From contig NZ_VAWF01000001.1 in NCBI RefSeq assembly GCF_005869845.1, positions 1 to 64,000 of the forward strand: DNA of 64,000 bases, written 5' to 3'. Positions 27,823 through 35,970 of the stretch are shown in pieces. The position numbers and the translations under genes were made by a program. Below the pieces are notes generated by a model, which did no database searches, was not told the origin of the DNA, and saw nothing but the letters and a program-made list of their open reading frames with translations. Positions within the stretch are counted from its first letter, which is position 1. Every line of letters begins with the position of its first letter. Origin of the DNA: Fodinibius saliphilus. GTDB lineage: Bacteria; Bacteroidota; Rhodothermia; Balneolales; Balneolaceae.

Positions 27823-28479
27823 TTATTTAATACACGTTATAAGCGCAGTAGTGTCCCGCTTTTCAGGAAAGTCGATAATTTTTTGGTTTGTTAGCAAATA
27901 TTGCCTCTTTTGGATAGAATCTTTAGAGATGAAGCGTTTACCTTTGATAATTCTAGTATTGCCTTGCTGATTATAATCGCCGACAAAATAGGGGGAGGAG
28001 GCGTGAGGCCCGGTTTTTTTGCCAATGGTGGCGATCGATTTTTCACTATTTAATCGTAGGGTGTAGGTTTCGCCTCCGCTTTCAATACAATAGGTGGTTT
28101 TATGGCGATCGAGGTGATACCATTGAAAGGCAGAGAGTGAACCATAGGCAAAGAGAGGAGCTAAAAAAATGATGGTAATGGATAAGGCCAAGAGACTTTT
28201 TTTCATTCTTTTGTAGTATACCATAATCCACACAACAATAGTATTGAGCAAGCTGCCAACTGTTATTGCAACTAAAAAGAGAAGGCGGTCGTAGCCCTTT
28301 CCCATTATCGGTTTCCAGAGTTCTTCTACGAAGACTACTAACAATGTGAACAGGAACAAAACGATATATCCGGAGAAGAATTCCAGATAGCTATTATGGA
28401 AATGCTTTTTTTGTAGGAAAAAGGCCATTCCAACCAATAGGAGAAATGAGAGTAGGCCTAAAAGGATGCTAGTTGTCAT
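27823..28479 (-). CDS. Membrane protein of unknown function
   Basis: A 218-residue protein with four predicted membrane helices (about 3-21, 32-52, 66-92, 94-113), then a C-terminal domain of ~100 residues with YCIESGGETYTLRLNSEKSIA that should be outside the cytoplasm. No catalytic motif is visible. The ATG start opens directly into the first helix. Monocistronic, and opposite in direction to the DUF1328 gene. Confidence 0.65.
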   Translation of the reverse strand: MTTSILLGLLSFLLLVGMAFFLQKKHFHNSYLEFFSGYIVLFLFTLLVVFVEELWKPIMGKGYDRLLFLVAITVGSLLNTIVVWIMVYYKRMKKSLLALSITIIFLAPLFAYGSLSAFQWYHLDRHKTTYCIESGGETYTLRLNSEKSIATIGKKTGPHASSPYFVGDYNQQGNTRIIKGKRFISKDSIQKRQYLLTNQKIIDFPEKRDTTALITCIK

Positions 28480-29143
28480 AGGTTACAGTTTTGAATCATT
28501 AATTCTATTGGCTGTTGTAGAATGATGCAAAGAAATAATAAAGTTGGCTGAATGTGGGATAATACTGCCTAAAAGGAGGATTTATGTAATATTAGTTGTT
28601 TGTTTTACTGTTATAAAGATGTTTAAGATTACCATTTTCATCGGATGCTTTATAATTAAGAGCGTTGATAAAGTAATATTGTCCTTTTTCAAAGCGTTGA
28701 CTCATCTAAGGAGTGATATCATGCCGGTTTGACGATCCTTGAACTGGTATTTATAGATGATTTTTCCGTTGAAAATATCATTTTTCCCAGCTGCTGTATT
28801 TATTGTTTGATTTGGAGCTGCTACATGAGATCAGAAACGAATAAAAGAATAATAGTTTTTACAAGTAAATGATGCGCTTAAAAATATATACACAGCTCTA
28901 CTAGTAAATTACCGATGTACTATTTTAGCATGAAATAAAAGTGTAACTATAAAAAGAGTGGTAGGCAAAAGATCCTATTACAAAACATAGCTCATACCAG
29001 GATTCTTCCGCTATTGGTTAATAGATTCGATTATAGCATCTCTGTAACTCTATCGCTCCAATAACAAATCTTGTATCAATAAATGGAGTGTAAGGGAAAT
29101 AAGGGGAGTATTTTTTAATCTATCATATCATGATTTTTGGAAG
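28480..29143. other. Long intergenic stretch, nothing recognised
   Basis: About 660 bp of AT-rich sequence. A 62-codon frame at 28544-28732 starts inside a low-complexity region without a ribosome-binding site or protein-like composition, so it is not called. No RNA gene or repeat could be supported. Confidence 0.5.
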
Positions 29144-29758
29144 TTAGTTTTGCTGTATTTTGGGCCCGTTAGAAGAGTTTGGGTCTGTGTTTGTTATTTT
29201 TCCTGTGGTATATCGGAAGAGCAAAGCTGATACAAGAAATAGAGATATGAAAAGACCATTGATCCCCAATATTTCGAATACAGAACTGTCAGGATTGTTT
29301 TGCATTCCAGATGTCAACGCATTTATGGTGATACCAACCAAGCATATTGCTGTTGCAAACATGAGGTGAGACATTTCTTTAGGTTTAAATCGGGTAATAA
29401 GACTGCCAATGATTCCGATTGCAATTACTCCGAAATAGATCAGATTGAAGGGATTATTTTCCGCTCCAATGATGCCAACGGCAAGATTGGCCCAGATGAG
29501 AAAGAGGCCCGAAAAAAGTGTAAAACCGACGGCGATTTTATAGATGCTTTTATTACCGATCTTAGGTGCCAGTTTCTGGGTAACCAGTAGGTAGGTAACG
29601 CCCGTGCTGAATATAAGAATACCGCCGACAATGAAATCGCTTAGAGTCCACATAACTTCGTTGGTATACTGCATCGCCAATAAGGGTAGAAGCAATAGGA
29701 TTACAGTGGCAAGTGCCAACTTGCCAATAGATTTAAAAAGTTTTGAATATGTTTCCAT
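29144..29758 (-). CDS. Six-helix membrane protein of unknown function
   Basis: A 204-residue integral membrane protein with about six hydrophobic helices (ALATVILLLLPLLAMQY, FIVGGILIFSTGVTYLL, IAVGFTLFSGLFLIWANLAVG, NLIYFGVIAIGIIGSL, LMFATAICLVGITINAL, GLFISLFLVSALLF). The Ser/Asn-rich tail is soluble. The ATG at 29758 is preceded by AAGGTGATACC; an upstream GTG at 29767 is less likely. Family not recognised. Monocistronic. Confidence 0.68.
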   Translation of the reverse strand: METYSKLFKSIGKLALATVILLLLPLLAMQYTNEVMWTLSDFIVGGILIFSTGVTYLLVTQKLAPKIGNKSIYKIAVGFTLFSGLFLIWANLAVGIIGAENNPFNLIYFGVIAIGIIGSLITRFKPKEMSHLMFATAICLVGITINALTSGMQNNPDSSVFEILGINGLFISLFLVSALLFRYTTGKITNTDPNSSNGPKIQQN

Positions 29759-29914
29759 AGGTATCACCTTTATATATTGAAAGTACTTTGTAAAACAAAG
29801 TTTGCGGGTAAAAAATTAGGGCTTCATCTTCTTGCTGTTATGAGCTTTTGCAGTAGGTAAAAGGCTGAGGTTTATATCTCTTCATATCATAAAACAGGAC
29901 CTTCAAAGTCTGCG

Positions 29915-29941
29915 TGTCATCCTGAATTTAGTTCAGGATCT
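29915..29941. repeat. REP-like palindromic intergenic repeat
   Basis: GTCATCCTGAATTTAGTTCAGGATCT contains an inverted repeat, ATCCTGAA (29919-29926) with TTCAGGAT (29932-29939). Sequence of this form (TCATCCTGAA...TTCAGGAT) is a common dispersed intergenic element in Bacteroidota-like genomes. It lies between two genes in a 400-bp gap (29759-30171) that otherwise shows nothing. Confidence 0.55.
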
Positions 29942-30171
29942 CGATTTTTAACGTGATTATCTTATTTCAGTTTATAAGCAGTCGGCTGATGGTAATTCCA
30001 GTAATGATATATGACATTTATTCTCTTGGTCGTATACATGCAGTGAAAGTTGTTGGGGTGGTTTCGGCAATCTTTTATTATTTAGTTGAATATTTTTTGG
30101 ATAGAGATAAAGAGTACAGTACAAATATTCATCGTTAAACTATTGGATATACTGCTCCTTTAAGACTATGA

Positions 30172-31500
30172 CTACAGTATAATGTCAGTGCGCAATCCCA
30201 GGATCCAGACATTTTCACGGTTGGGGGCTGTACCCGGGCTAATGATATATTGTAAATCCGGCTGAACGTTGAGCCAGGGTACTACTTTTGATAAGTATGT
30301 CCATTCTATTGCGGTTTCAAAATCGTCGATTCCCGGGTTGATACGTTGAAAAAGTTTGCTGTCTTGTACCGAAGCAATGGAAAGTCCCATTAGTCCGTTG
30401 GGGTCACCGGGGAGGATACCTTTAAAGGTGATACCCCCGCCTCCATACGATTTAAAACGGCTGACTTCATTTTCCGCAAAGCCAATACGGCCAAAAATGG
30501 AGAGCTGCTGATAGGGTTTTTGTGGATTGGGATTCCATTTCCAATCGGCCAGGATATAGATTCCTTGGTCGTTCTGGTTATCAGTAATACCGGGGCGAGA
30601 AAGCCCATACCGTTCCGAAACATAGTTCCGGCTGTAGTTCCACGCACCGAAGGCAATTTTGCTTTGGTAGTCGCTGGAGACCTCTCTGCCGACATGACTT
30701 CGTTGCTGACGGGTAGTGAGTCCCTGTTGTGGTTTAAAGGTGTTATCCCCGAAAGAGAGCAGTCCAAGTTCGGCCATGACCAACGATCCTCCCCTTTTAT
30801 TCCAGCTAAAATCGGCATGGTCAATTTCGCCCGGGGCCCCGGGCACACCGTCGAAGATGCCCGCCTGCAGGTAAATTTTACGGTTGGGCACATATTTTAT
30901 GCGTCCTCCCAGTCCGGCTATAGGAAAGGTGGGTGGCCCGATCAGCCCGCTGCCGGCAAAGTCACCGCCCAGACCCTGAGAGCTCTGAATAAAGAGGGAG
31001 GCCGACTCCATAAAGTCGAATTCAGAATTGATATCGTAGAGACCGCCCAAAATGGACAGTTTGTTTTTAAACAGGTTTTGCTGGATCCATGCCTCAAAGA
31101 GCCGGATCGTTTTTACGGCTTCAATATTACTGATACCCTGTACATCACCGGCATGGGCACTGATGCTCTGTCCATTATTTTGTAGAGTGGAGAGTAGTAT
31201 GTTAGATCCGCTCCAGCCGATCAGCTTTTCTGTATCCATGAGTACCTTGAAGTCGAGGTTTTCTATGAATACAGCCTCTTGTTTAATGCCGCCGGCAATG
31301 TTTCCCATTACCTCGGTTATGAGGTTCACATCAACACCGAGACCGTGATCCTCCAACTTCAGGCGCAGACCGTTCCAGCTGCCGGTAGCATTTTCTCGTG
31401 TCCAGATTGAAGGAGCCTCGTCACCGGACTGGGCAAGGGCAGGAGTACTGCAACAGGCCAAAGCGTACAGAAATAAAGGCAGAAAAATATATTTGTGCAT
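30172..31500 (-). CDS. OprB-like carbohydrate-selective porin
   Basis: A 442-residue outer-membrane protein of the carbohydrate porin (OprB) family. A signal peptide (cleavage near TPALAQ) is followed by WTRENATGSWNGLRLKLEDHG, the typical opening of OprB proteins. Alternating beta-strand sequence with aromatic girdles runs through to a C-terminal LGLRTDIIL strand. It should form a 16-strand barrel for sugar uptake. The ATG at 31500 is used; a TTG one codon earlier is possible. Monocistronic, with no sugar utilisation genes nearby. Confidence 0.86.
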   Translation of the reverse strand: MHKYIFLPLFLYALACCSTPALAQSGDEAPSIWTRENATGSWNGLRLKLEDHGLGVDVNLITEVMGNIAGGIKQEAVFIENLDFKVLMDTEKLIGWSGSNILLSTLQNNGQSISAHAGDVQGISNIEAVKTIRLFEAWIQQNLFKNKLSILGGLYDINSEFDFMESASLFIQSSQGLGGDFAGSGLIGPPTFPIAGLGGRIKYVPNRKIYLQAGIFDGVPGAPGEIDHADFSWNKRGGSLVMAELGLLSFGDNTFKPQQGLTTRQQRSHVGREVSSDYQSKIAFGAWNYSRNYVSERYGLSRPGITDNQNDQGIYILADWKWNPNPQKPYQQLSIFGRIGFAENEVSRFKSYGGGGITFKGILPGDPNGLMGLSIASVQDSKLFQRINPGIDDFETAIEWTYLSKVVPWLNVQPDLQYIISPGTAPNRENVWILGLRTDIIL

Positions 31501-31619
31501 CAACCAAAAATACCTTCTGTTAAAAAAAGTCTTTAGAGAATATTAAATGCAAAATTTGATCAAATCGTTGGGGGCAATGCGTTTTGCCGGACACATTGGT
31601 GCAGGTCTTTCGGATGAAA

Positions 31620-31964
31620 TCAAAACAGGCAGTCGATTCCGTCTAGCGCCATGTGGATTAGAAGCCCCAGTCCAATTAGATGCAGTATGCGGGCCGTAGG
31701 GGGAAAGAGATTACTGTCGGAATGTCGAAGCGCTATAAGTGGAACAACAAACAGTATGGCATAGATTATGATAGCCGGTATGGTGTGTAGTGGATGATAA
31801 CCAATAGAACAGCGGGCGGGGTCATAGATAGGATCAGCTAACAGATGATCGGCATCCACGAGCATGGTGATAATCATAATGAGAGCTGCACTGTACCATC
31901 GCTCGGCATAAAATATGAAAGCGACCAGCAGGGGTACAATAAAGTGTAGAGCGATATGAATCAT
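31620..31964 (-). CDS. DUF6122-like small membrane protein
   Basis: A 114-residue membrane protein with four predicted helices. HFIVPLLVAFIFYAERW, then MLVDADHLLADPIYDPARCS and IGYHPLHT are characteristic of a small Bacteroidota family (DUF6122 as I recall). Conserved Asp/His residues in VDADHLL and YHPLH look like a membrane hydrolase site, but activity is unknown. The open frame extends 54 codons upstream with poor composition, so the ATG at 31964 is chosen. Confidence 0.72.
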   Translation of the reverse strand: MIHIALHFIVPLLVAFIFYAERWYSAALIMIITMLVDADHLLADPIYDPARCSIGYHPLHTIPAIIIYAILFVVPLIALRHSDSNLFPPTARILHLIGLGLLIHMALDGIDCLF

Positions 31965-32266
31965 ACCAGTAAGTTGTGATGGTGGATAAGAGTCGGTCGC
32001 AATAATATGTATTCGGTAGCTGTCTGATTGTTGTAGTAGTGTACCTTTGATAGGGTACCTAGAAAAACAAAGGGGACAAAGTTGGCAGGCAATTCGACCG
32101 TGATCAGCGACACCGGTTGCTAACAATAGTTTGTAAGAAGTAGGATTTATGGATTGAAGAAAAAAGAAGAACCTTAGGTGATTACCCAGCCGACAGGTTC
32201 ACATTTCCTTTGTAAGGGAAGGGTGGCCGGATATTTATTGTTGAAATCTTGGCAGTGATATACTGA

Positions 32267-32947
32267 TTAATCACACATCATAGCTGATGCCGCAGCATGC
32301 ATTCCTTCTGCATCAAAGCGATAAATTCGCTTTAAGTGATAAGAACTATCCGGACTGAAATCTTTTCTGATCTCAAATATAACATCTACCCTTTCGTTGC
32401 TAAAAGAATAGGTGGAATCGCAGATCATGCGATTTCTTACATTAAAAATGGATCGATATTCGCGTGGTTTCCATATAGAAGCATAAACGCTATCATCTGT
32501 AAAAGGGGTTTTTATTTGAAAGCCCCCATTGTCCACTAACATCTGCCCAAATGTATCAAGGTTAAGAGTACTGTCGATATATTGAACAATAAATTCATTA
32601 TTTTGTCCATCAGATTGGATTTCTAACCAAGTTGAATCAGGTTCTGAGAACTTTATAATATCCCAACCTGCAGAATCAGTAGTATCTGTATGAAGAGATC
32701 TCATCTTCATTATCTTACTATTTTTGGAATTTATACCACTCCAATAGTAATTAGAATAACTTTCCGGAGTCCAATTGCCATAGCCTTTTAACTCTTGCTC
32801 TGATTGTTGCTTTTCTTCGTGATTTGGAGAGGTATTATTTTGACAGCCTGTAAAGCCAACAATGAGGACTGTAAAAAAAATTGCGAATAACGTATTGCTT
32901 TTAAAATGTTTCGGTATATGGCTTATGGACTTTTTGATTTTTCTCAT
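32267..32947 (-). CDS. Lipoprotein of unknown function next to the cassette array
   Basis: A 226-residue lipoprotein: basic N-terminus, hydrophobic segment and lipobox GFTGC (Cys35), then a Glu/Gln-rich spacer and a domain with YYWSGINSKNSKIMKMRSL. The frame extends upstream to 33046, across most of the attC site at 32996, so the ATG at 32947 is preferred. On the minus strand the gene starts 49 bp after an attC R' end, like the cassette genes, but no attC follows its stop. It may be the last cassette with its own attC lost, or chromosomal sequence. Confidence 0.65.
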   Translation of the reverse strand: MRKIKKSISHIPKHFKSNTLFAIFFTVLIVGFTGCQNNTSPNHEEKQQSEQELKGYGNWTPESYSNYYWSGINSKNSKIMKMRSLHTDTTDSAGWDIIKFSEPDSTWLEIQSDGQNNEFIVQYIDSTLNLDTFGQMLVDNGGFQIKTPFTDDSVYASIWKPREYRSIFNVRNRMICDSTYSFSNERVDVIFEIRKDFSPDSSYHLKRIYRFDAEGMHAAASAMMCD

Positions 32948-32995
32948 TGAACTTATTTTGATTAATAGAGTTAGGAAATAAATAGAAAAATGGAC

Positions 32996-33117
32996 ACTTA
33001 ACGACCCGGCGCATAAGCGGCGCACGGATTTTTGTTGAATAAGCAACTAACGAAAGAAAAAACTTAAAACCAAGAGAGGCAAAGAATTGGCGAGGCACGT
33101 CCCGCTTAATGCGCGGG
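32996..33117 (-). repeat. attC site a (interrupted at its R'' end)
   Basis: Read on the minus strand: L''-type arm CCCGCGCATTAAGCGGGAC, a ~70-nt variable middle, a second arm GCCGCTTATGCGCC and R' box GTTAAGT (32996-33002). The arms pair with extrahelical bases, as in integron attC sites. The R'' box is separated by a short insertion at 33118-33152; a GTTA at 33153 may be its remnant. The middle part is nearly the same as that of site d (39597). Confidence 0.78.
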
Positions 33118-33152
33118 ATAGCGGTACTTGATATTTTCCTTTTTAGAGCGGC
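33118..33152. mobile_element. Relic of the IS right end in attC site a
   Basis: About 35 bp with ACTTGATATTTTCCTTTTTA closely resembles the right terminus of the IS110/IS1111-type element at 35216-35910 (CTTGACATTTTCCTTTTTAA). It sits after GCGCGGG of the attC site, the same spot where the other two copies sit. Interpreted as the last remains of a third insertion. Confidence 0.5.
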
Positions 33153-33313
33153 GTTACAAAACCGCTTTAAAAAGAATACCAGAATAGTGAAACATTATAA
33201 CGCTCAGTCAGTTAGATAACAGTGCATATATCCTATTAAAAAGACGATGACCATTTCTCAATTTAATCGTTACACATTTATAAAAAAGTATATCATAAAT
33301 TAACTCTACAGTC

Positions 33314-34141
33314 ATGAAACTAACAAAGCTACTATCTTTCGCTACGCTGATTGCGTTGCTGATTGGTTTTCTTACCAGTTGTGATACAACCAATACCAAC
33401 ACTGAACTGGGAGACGGAAATGTTGAACTTCAATTTAAAACAGTTTCTAGTAATACTTCTTCAAAAACTGTTTTTCCCCCCAACAACACTTCATCCTCCC
33501 ATGATTCATTGCTTATCGAGGGCTCGAACGGCACGCTGCAAATCGATGATATCCGATTTATCGTAGCAGAGTTTGAGATGGATCCTTCCGAGGCTGATGA
33601 TGACTCCACTGAGCTTGAAGAATTTGAATCCGATCCGTTCTTCGTTGATCTGCCACTCGGGGAAGAGACGTTGAGCTTGGCAAATAATCAGATTACGGCC
33701 GGCCTGTATGAAGAACTGGAGTTCGAAGTTGAAGATTTAGACTTTGATGAGGAAGAGGGAGAAGAGGAACAGCATCAGGCTTTGATCGATTCCATCCGCT
33801 CTGATTTTGCGGATTGGCCAAATGAAGCAAGCATGATGGTAGTAGGTACTTTTACGCCTACTGATGGTGATTCACAATCTTTTACAGTTTTTGCTGAAGC
33901 TGAAATTGAAATCGAGCGGGAGTTCAATCCACCACTTGAGGTTACCGAGGATAATATTCAACAAGTGGTTTCCGTCCGTATTAATCCGGTAAGATGGTTT
34001 GAACAATCAGACGGATCCGTCCTTGATCTTAGCCAGTACGACTGGGATCAGCACCAGCAATTGCTTGAGTTTGAAGCAGAATTCGAAAACGGTGTAGAGG
34101 AGATCGAAGTCCAGGATGAAGATGATGACAGTGACGAGTAA
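33314..34141 (+). CDS. Acidic lipoprotein, DUF4382-like
   Basis: A 275-residue lipoprotein with lipobox FLTSC (Cys23), followed by a Thr/Asn/Ser-rich stretch and a beta-rich domain (IDDIRFIVAEFEMD, LPLGEETLSLANNQITAG). This resembles DUF4382-type secreted domains, where an ITAGxY step is typical. Very acidic, with Glu/Asp runs in the middle and at the C-terminus. The strand is opposite to the other genes of the cassette array, but it has its own strong terminator. Lies between attC sites a and b. Function unknown. Confidence 0.7.
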   Translation: MKLTKLLSFATLIALLIGFLTSCDTTNTNTELGDGNVELQFKTVSSNTSSKTVFPPNNTSSSHDSLLIEGSNGTLQIDDIRFIVAEFEMDPSEADDDSTELEEFESDPFFVDLPLGEETLSLANNQITAGLYEELEFEVEDLDFDEEEGEEEQHQALIDSIRSDFADWPNEASMMVVGTFTPTDGDSQSFTVFAEAEIEIEREFNPPLEVTEDNIQQVVSVRINPVRWFEQSDGSVLDLSQYDWDQHQQLLEFEAEFENGVEEIEVQDEDDDSDE

Positions 34142-34169
34142 TCACGCATCATGAGACGACAGGAGAATT

Positions 34170-34206
34170 AAGAAAAGCCCGGGGCTTTGCTCCGGGCTTT
34201 TCTTAC
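34170..34206 (+). terminator. Strong rho-independent terminator
   Basis: AAGAAAAGCCCGG (34170-34182) pairs perfectly with CCGGGCTTTTCTT (34192-34204) around a 9-nt loop. It lies 29 bp after the stop of the acidic lipoprotein gene and would block transcription in both directions, including read-through of the minus-strand array. Confidence 0.88.
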
Positions 34207-34254
34207 TTTTGTATGTATTAATTCTACTTACGGTTATTAGGATACTTCAAGTAC

Positions 34255-34376
34255 AGCTAACGACCTTGCGTATAAGGGGCACGCGAATGAATGTTGAGTT
34301 GTTAAATAATCAGCGAAAAGCTAAAAAGCCAGAGGGTGGCAAGCTCTGGCGAGGCACGTCCCCTTAATGCGCGGGG
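34255..34376 (-). repeat. attC site b (interrupted at its R'' end)
   Basis: On the minus strand the site reads CCCCGCGCATTAAGGGGAC, a variable middle (shared with sites c, e and g), a second arm GTGCCCCTTATACGC, and R' GTTAGCT (34255-34261). The R'' box GTTAGCTG (plus strand, from 34688) is split off by 311 bp of IS-derived sequence. The gene at 34705-35076 ends 14 bp from that box, so b is the attC of that cassette. Confidence 0.82.
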
Positions 34377-34687
34377 TAGCCTCGCAAACCTGCTGGCCCC
34401 AACCGATAAGCCCGAACGCCTAAGAGGGACTCAAAGCCCGTGCGCGGGATTGGGACATCGGTTGGCTGGCCGGTTAAAGATCTGGGATAGTAGCTCCCAC
34501 AGAGCTGCAGCTTCTGCCCATTGGCGGAGGATAAGCCCGAAAAGGGGGTTGGATGCCGGCAGGTAATCCGAACGTGATCAAACGAAACCGGTTGCCAGTT
34601 ACAGGTTATGGTTATAGGATTTATTGAGTAAAATTAAACGAATACCTAGGTGAGGACTGTCTGCTTGACATTTTCCTTCTTAAAGGG
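34377..34687 (+). mobile_element. IS110/IS1111-type right-end remnant in attC site b
   Basis: From 34380 to 34687 it aligns without a single gap to the right end of the element at 35603-35910, at about 94% identity (19 differences in 308 positions by eye). It has no transposase sequence and no left end. It sits between GCGCGGGG of attC and the GTTAGCTG core, the same relative place as the copy in site c. Either a deletion product or a right-end-only derivative. Confidence 0.8.
34380..34560 (+). ncRNA. Candidate IS guide (bridge/seeker) RNA, copy 1
   Basis: The noncoding right end of the IS remnant. A stem pairs CCAACCGAT (34399-34407) with ATCGGTTGG (34457-34465), closed outside by GGCC/GGCC. 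The homologous stem at 35622 keeps pairing with two compensatory base-pair changes. A further CCCGTGCGCGGG hairpin lies in the loop. In IS1111-group elements the guide RNA is encoded downstream of the transposase, as here. Ends are approximate. Confidence 0.55.
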
Positions 34688-34704
34688 GTTAGCTGTACTA
34701 TTCT

Positions 34705-35076
34705 TTAGTTTACGGTAATATTAAGCTTGATCAGCGTAATATTTTCATTTGGACTTGCTCCATCTGATCCTGTTCCTATCTTGATCTCAGCATAATCGCT
34801 ACCTTGAAACCCACTTTCAGATTGGTATTGATAGACTGCTTCCCAATTTGTAGTTGAATCTCGAACTATTGTACTTACTTCATAATTTTTGGGTTGTTCT
34901 TCAATTGTGACTACTTCTTCGTCTCCTGAAACACCAGTTTTGAATTCAAAAACTTCAGAACTACTGACCGATACATTTTTTATTTCTTCTTCAATATTTG
35001 GATCGGTGGAGTTTTGGCAACCGAATGAAGAAGCAAGCAGGAAAATTGCAATGAGAACAAAGTTTACTTTTTTCAT
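34705..35076 (-). CDS. Cassette-borne small lipoprotein
   Basis: A 123-residue lipoprotein with lipobox SSFGC (Cys20), then an Asp/Glu-rich spacer and a small beta-rich domain ending LIKLNITVN. Its ATG lies 26 bp after R' of attC site c and its stop lies 14 bp before the R'' of site b, the expected layout of one integron cassette. AGAGG lies before the ATG. The plan (lipobox, NSTDPNIEE, beta domain) resembles the lipoprotein at 32267, but a common origin is not shown. Unknown function. Confidence 0.68.
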   Translation of the reverse strand: MKKVNFVLIAIFLLASSFGCQNSTDPNIEEEIKNVSVSSSEVFEFKTGVSGDEEVVTIEEQPKNYEVSTIVRDSTTNWEAVYQYQSESGFQGSDYAEIKIGTGSDGASPNENITLIKLNITVN

Positions 35077-35101
35077 AAAAACCTCTCGTTTGTTTTAGTA
35101 C

Positions 35102-35215
35102 AGCTAACGGCATTGCGCATAAGGGGCGCACGAAATAATGTTTAGTTGATAAATAATGAACGAAAAGCTAAAAAGCCAGCAGGGTAGGGCGAGGCACGTC
35201 CGCTTAATGCGCGGG
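35102..35215 (-). repeat. attC site c (split by an IS element)
   Basis: Minus strand: CCCGCGCATTAAGCGGAC arm, variable middle shared with b, e and g, second arm GCGCCCCTTATGCGC, R' GTTAGCT (35102-35108). The R'' half (GTTAGGTGG on the plus strand from 35911) lies on the far side of the 695-bp IS element. Rejoining gives GCGCGGGTTAGG, exactly as in the intact sites d and g. Confidence 0.85.
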
Positions 35216-35283
35216 ATCTTTCCAAAAAGGAAGTCCTCACTTAGATTAGAAGTATCAACTGTAACTAATCCAAGGAGGACCCC

Positions 35284-35646
35284 ATGACCTATGTAGGAAT
35301 AGATCTTCACTCTAATAATATGGTAAATGTAGCGATTAACGGCAACGGGGAAGTGGTCCGGGAGGCCACCTCCCGGCGATCACTGGAGGATTTCTTTGGC
35401 ACCTTTGACGGGCCTGTGAAAGCCGCCGTCTCGGCCTATACCCATTACAAGGTTGTGAAGAAATTCTATCGCAAGATTAAACGCCGCAGCGGTCGCCCGG
35501 TAGCGCGAGCCGTGGTCGGGAAGGAGCTGGCCAAAGGCGTGTGGTATATGTTAACAAGAAACGAAGAGTATAACGGATGTAAGGGGCAGCCTGTACGGGC
35601 GGCCTCACAAACCTGCTGGCCCCAGCCTATAAACCCGAACGCCTAA
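35284..35646 (+). pseudogene. IS110-family transposase with internal deletion
   Basis: The first ~58 residues (MTYVGIDLHSNNMVNVAING) match the DEDD RuvC-like start of IS110 transposases, with Asp7 as first catalytic residue. Then the sequence jumps at YTHYK to the extreme C-terminal helix of the Transposase_20 domain (FYRKIKRRSGRPVARAVVGK, LAKGVWYMLTRNEEY). About 200-250 residues that should hold the other acidic residues and the catalytic Ser are missing, yet the reading frame is kept. The ribosome-binding site CAAGGAGGACCCC is strong. Inactive by itself. Confidence 0.85.
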
Positions 35647-35783
35647 GAGGGACACCGAGCCCGTGCGCGGGATTGGGGAATAGGCTGGCTGGCCGGCCGG
35701 AGATCTGGGATAGTAGCTCCCACAGAGCTGCAGCTTCTGCCCATTGGCGGAAGATAAGCCCGAAAAGGGGTTTGGATGCCGGC
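35603..35783 (+). ncRNA. Candidate IS guide (bridge/seeker) RNA, copy 2
   Basis: Downstream of the transposase remnant. Stem CCAGCCTAT (35622-35630) pairs with ATAGGCTGG (35680-35688) around a 49-nt loop, the same geometry as copy 1. Relative to copy 1, one A-T pair became G-C and one G-C pair became T-A, so pairing is kept in both. Of ~19 differences between copies, ~15 lie in the first 100 nt (this stem, its loop and the following bulge). This is expected if structure is kept and guide loops vary. Confidence 0.58.
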
Positions 35784-35970
35784 AGGTAATCCGAACGTGA
35801 TCAAACGAAACCGGTTGCCAGTTACAGGTTATGGTTATAGGATTTATTGAGTAAAATTAAACGAACACCTAGGTGAGGACTGTCTGCTTGACATTTTCCT
35901 TTTTAAAGGGGTTAGGTGGCTGTAGGATTTATATCAAGATATTAGACTGTGTATTATGTATGCTTCTCAA

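Larger units (their letters stand above)
35216..35910 (+). mobile_element. IS110/IS1111-type element, internally deleted, inserted in attC
   Basis: A 695-bp element between GCGCGGG and GTTAGG of attC site c. Subterminal inverted repeats AGTCCTCACTTAG (35232-35244) and CTAGGTGAGGACT (35869-35881) match at 12 of 13 positions. A transposase gene with a large internal deletion starts after AAGGAGG, and a ~260-bp noncoding right end follows. Subterminal repeats, a long noncoding right end and insertion in attC match the IS1111-attC type of element. A full-length element should be near 1.4 kb, so this copy cannot move by itself. Confidence 0.82.

Noticed and set aside
28544-28732. 62-codon plus-strand frame
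   Set aside because: No ribosome-binding site, chance-like composition with runs of hydrophobic residues from AT-rich DNA; no support as a gene.
29915-29941. The REP-like hairpin as a terminator
   Set aside because: The stem is short, the loop is small, and no T-run follows in a sensible place for either flanking gene.
34380-35783. The structured RNA as a retron msr or group II intron
   Set aside because: No reverse transcriptase is near; the sequence is bound to an IS110-type transposase remnant and IS ends.
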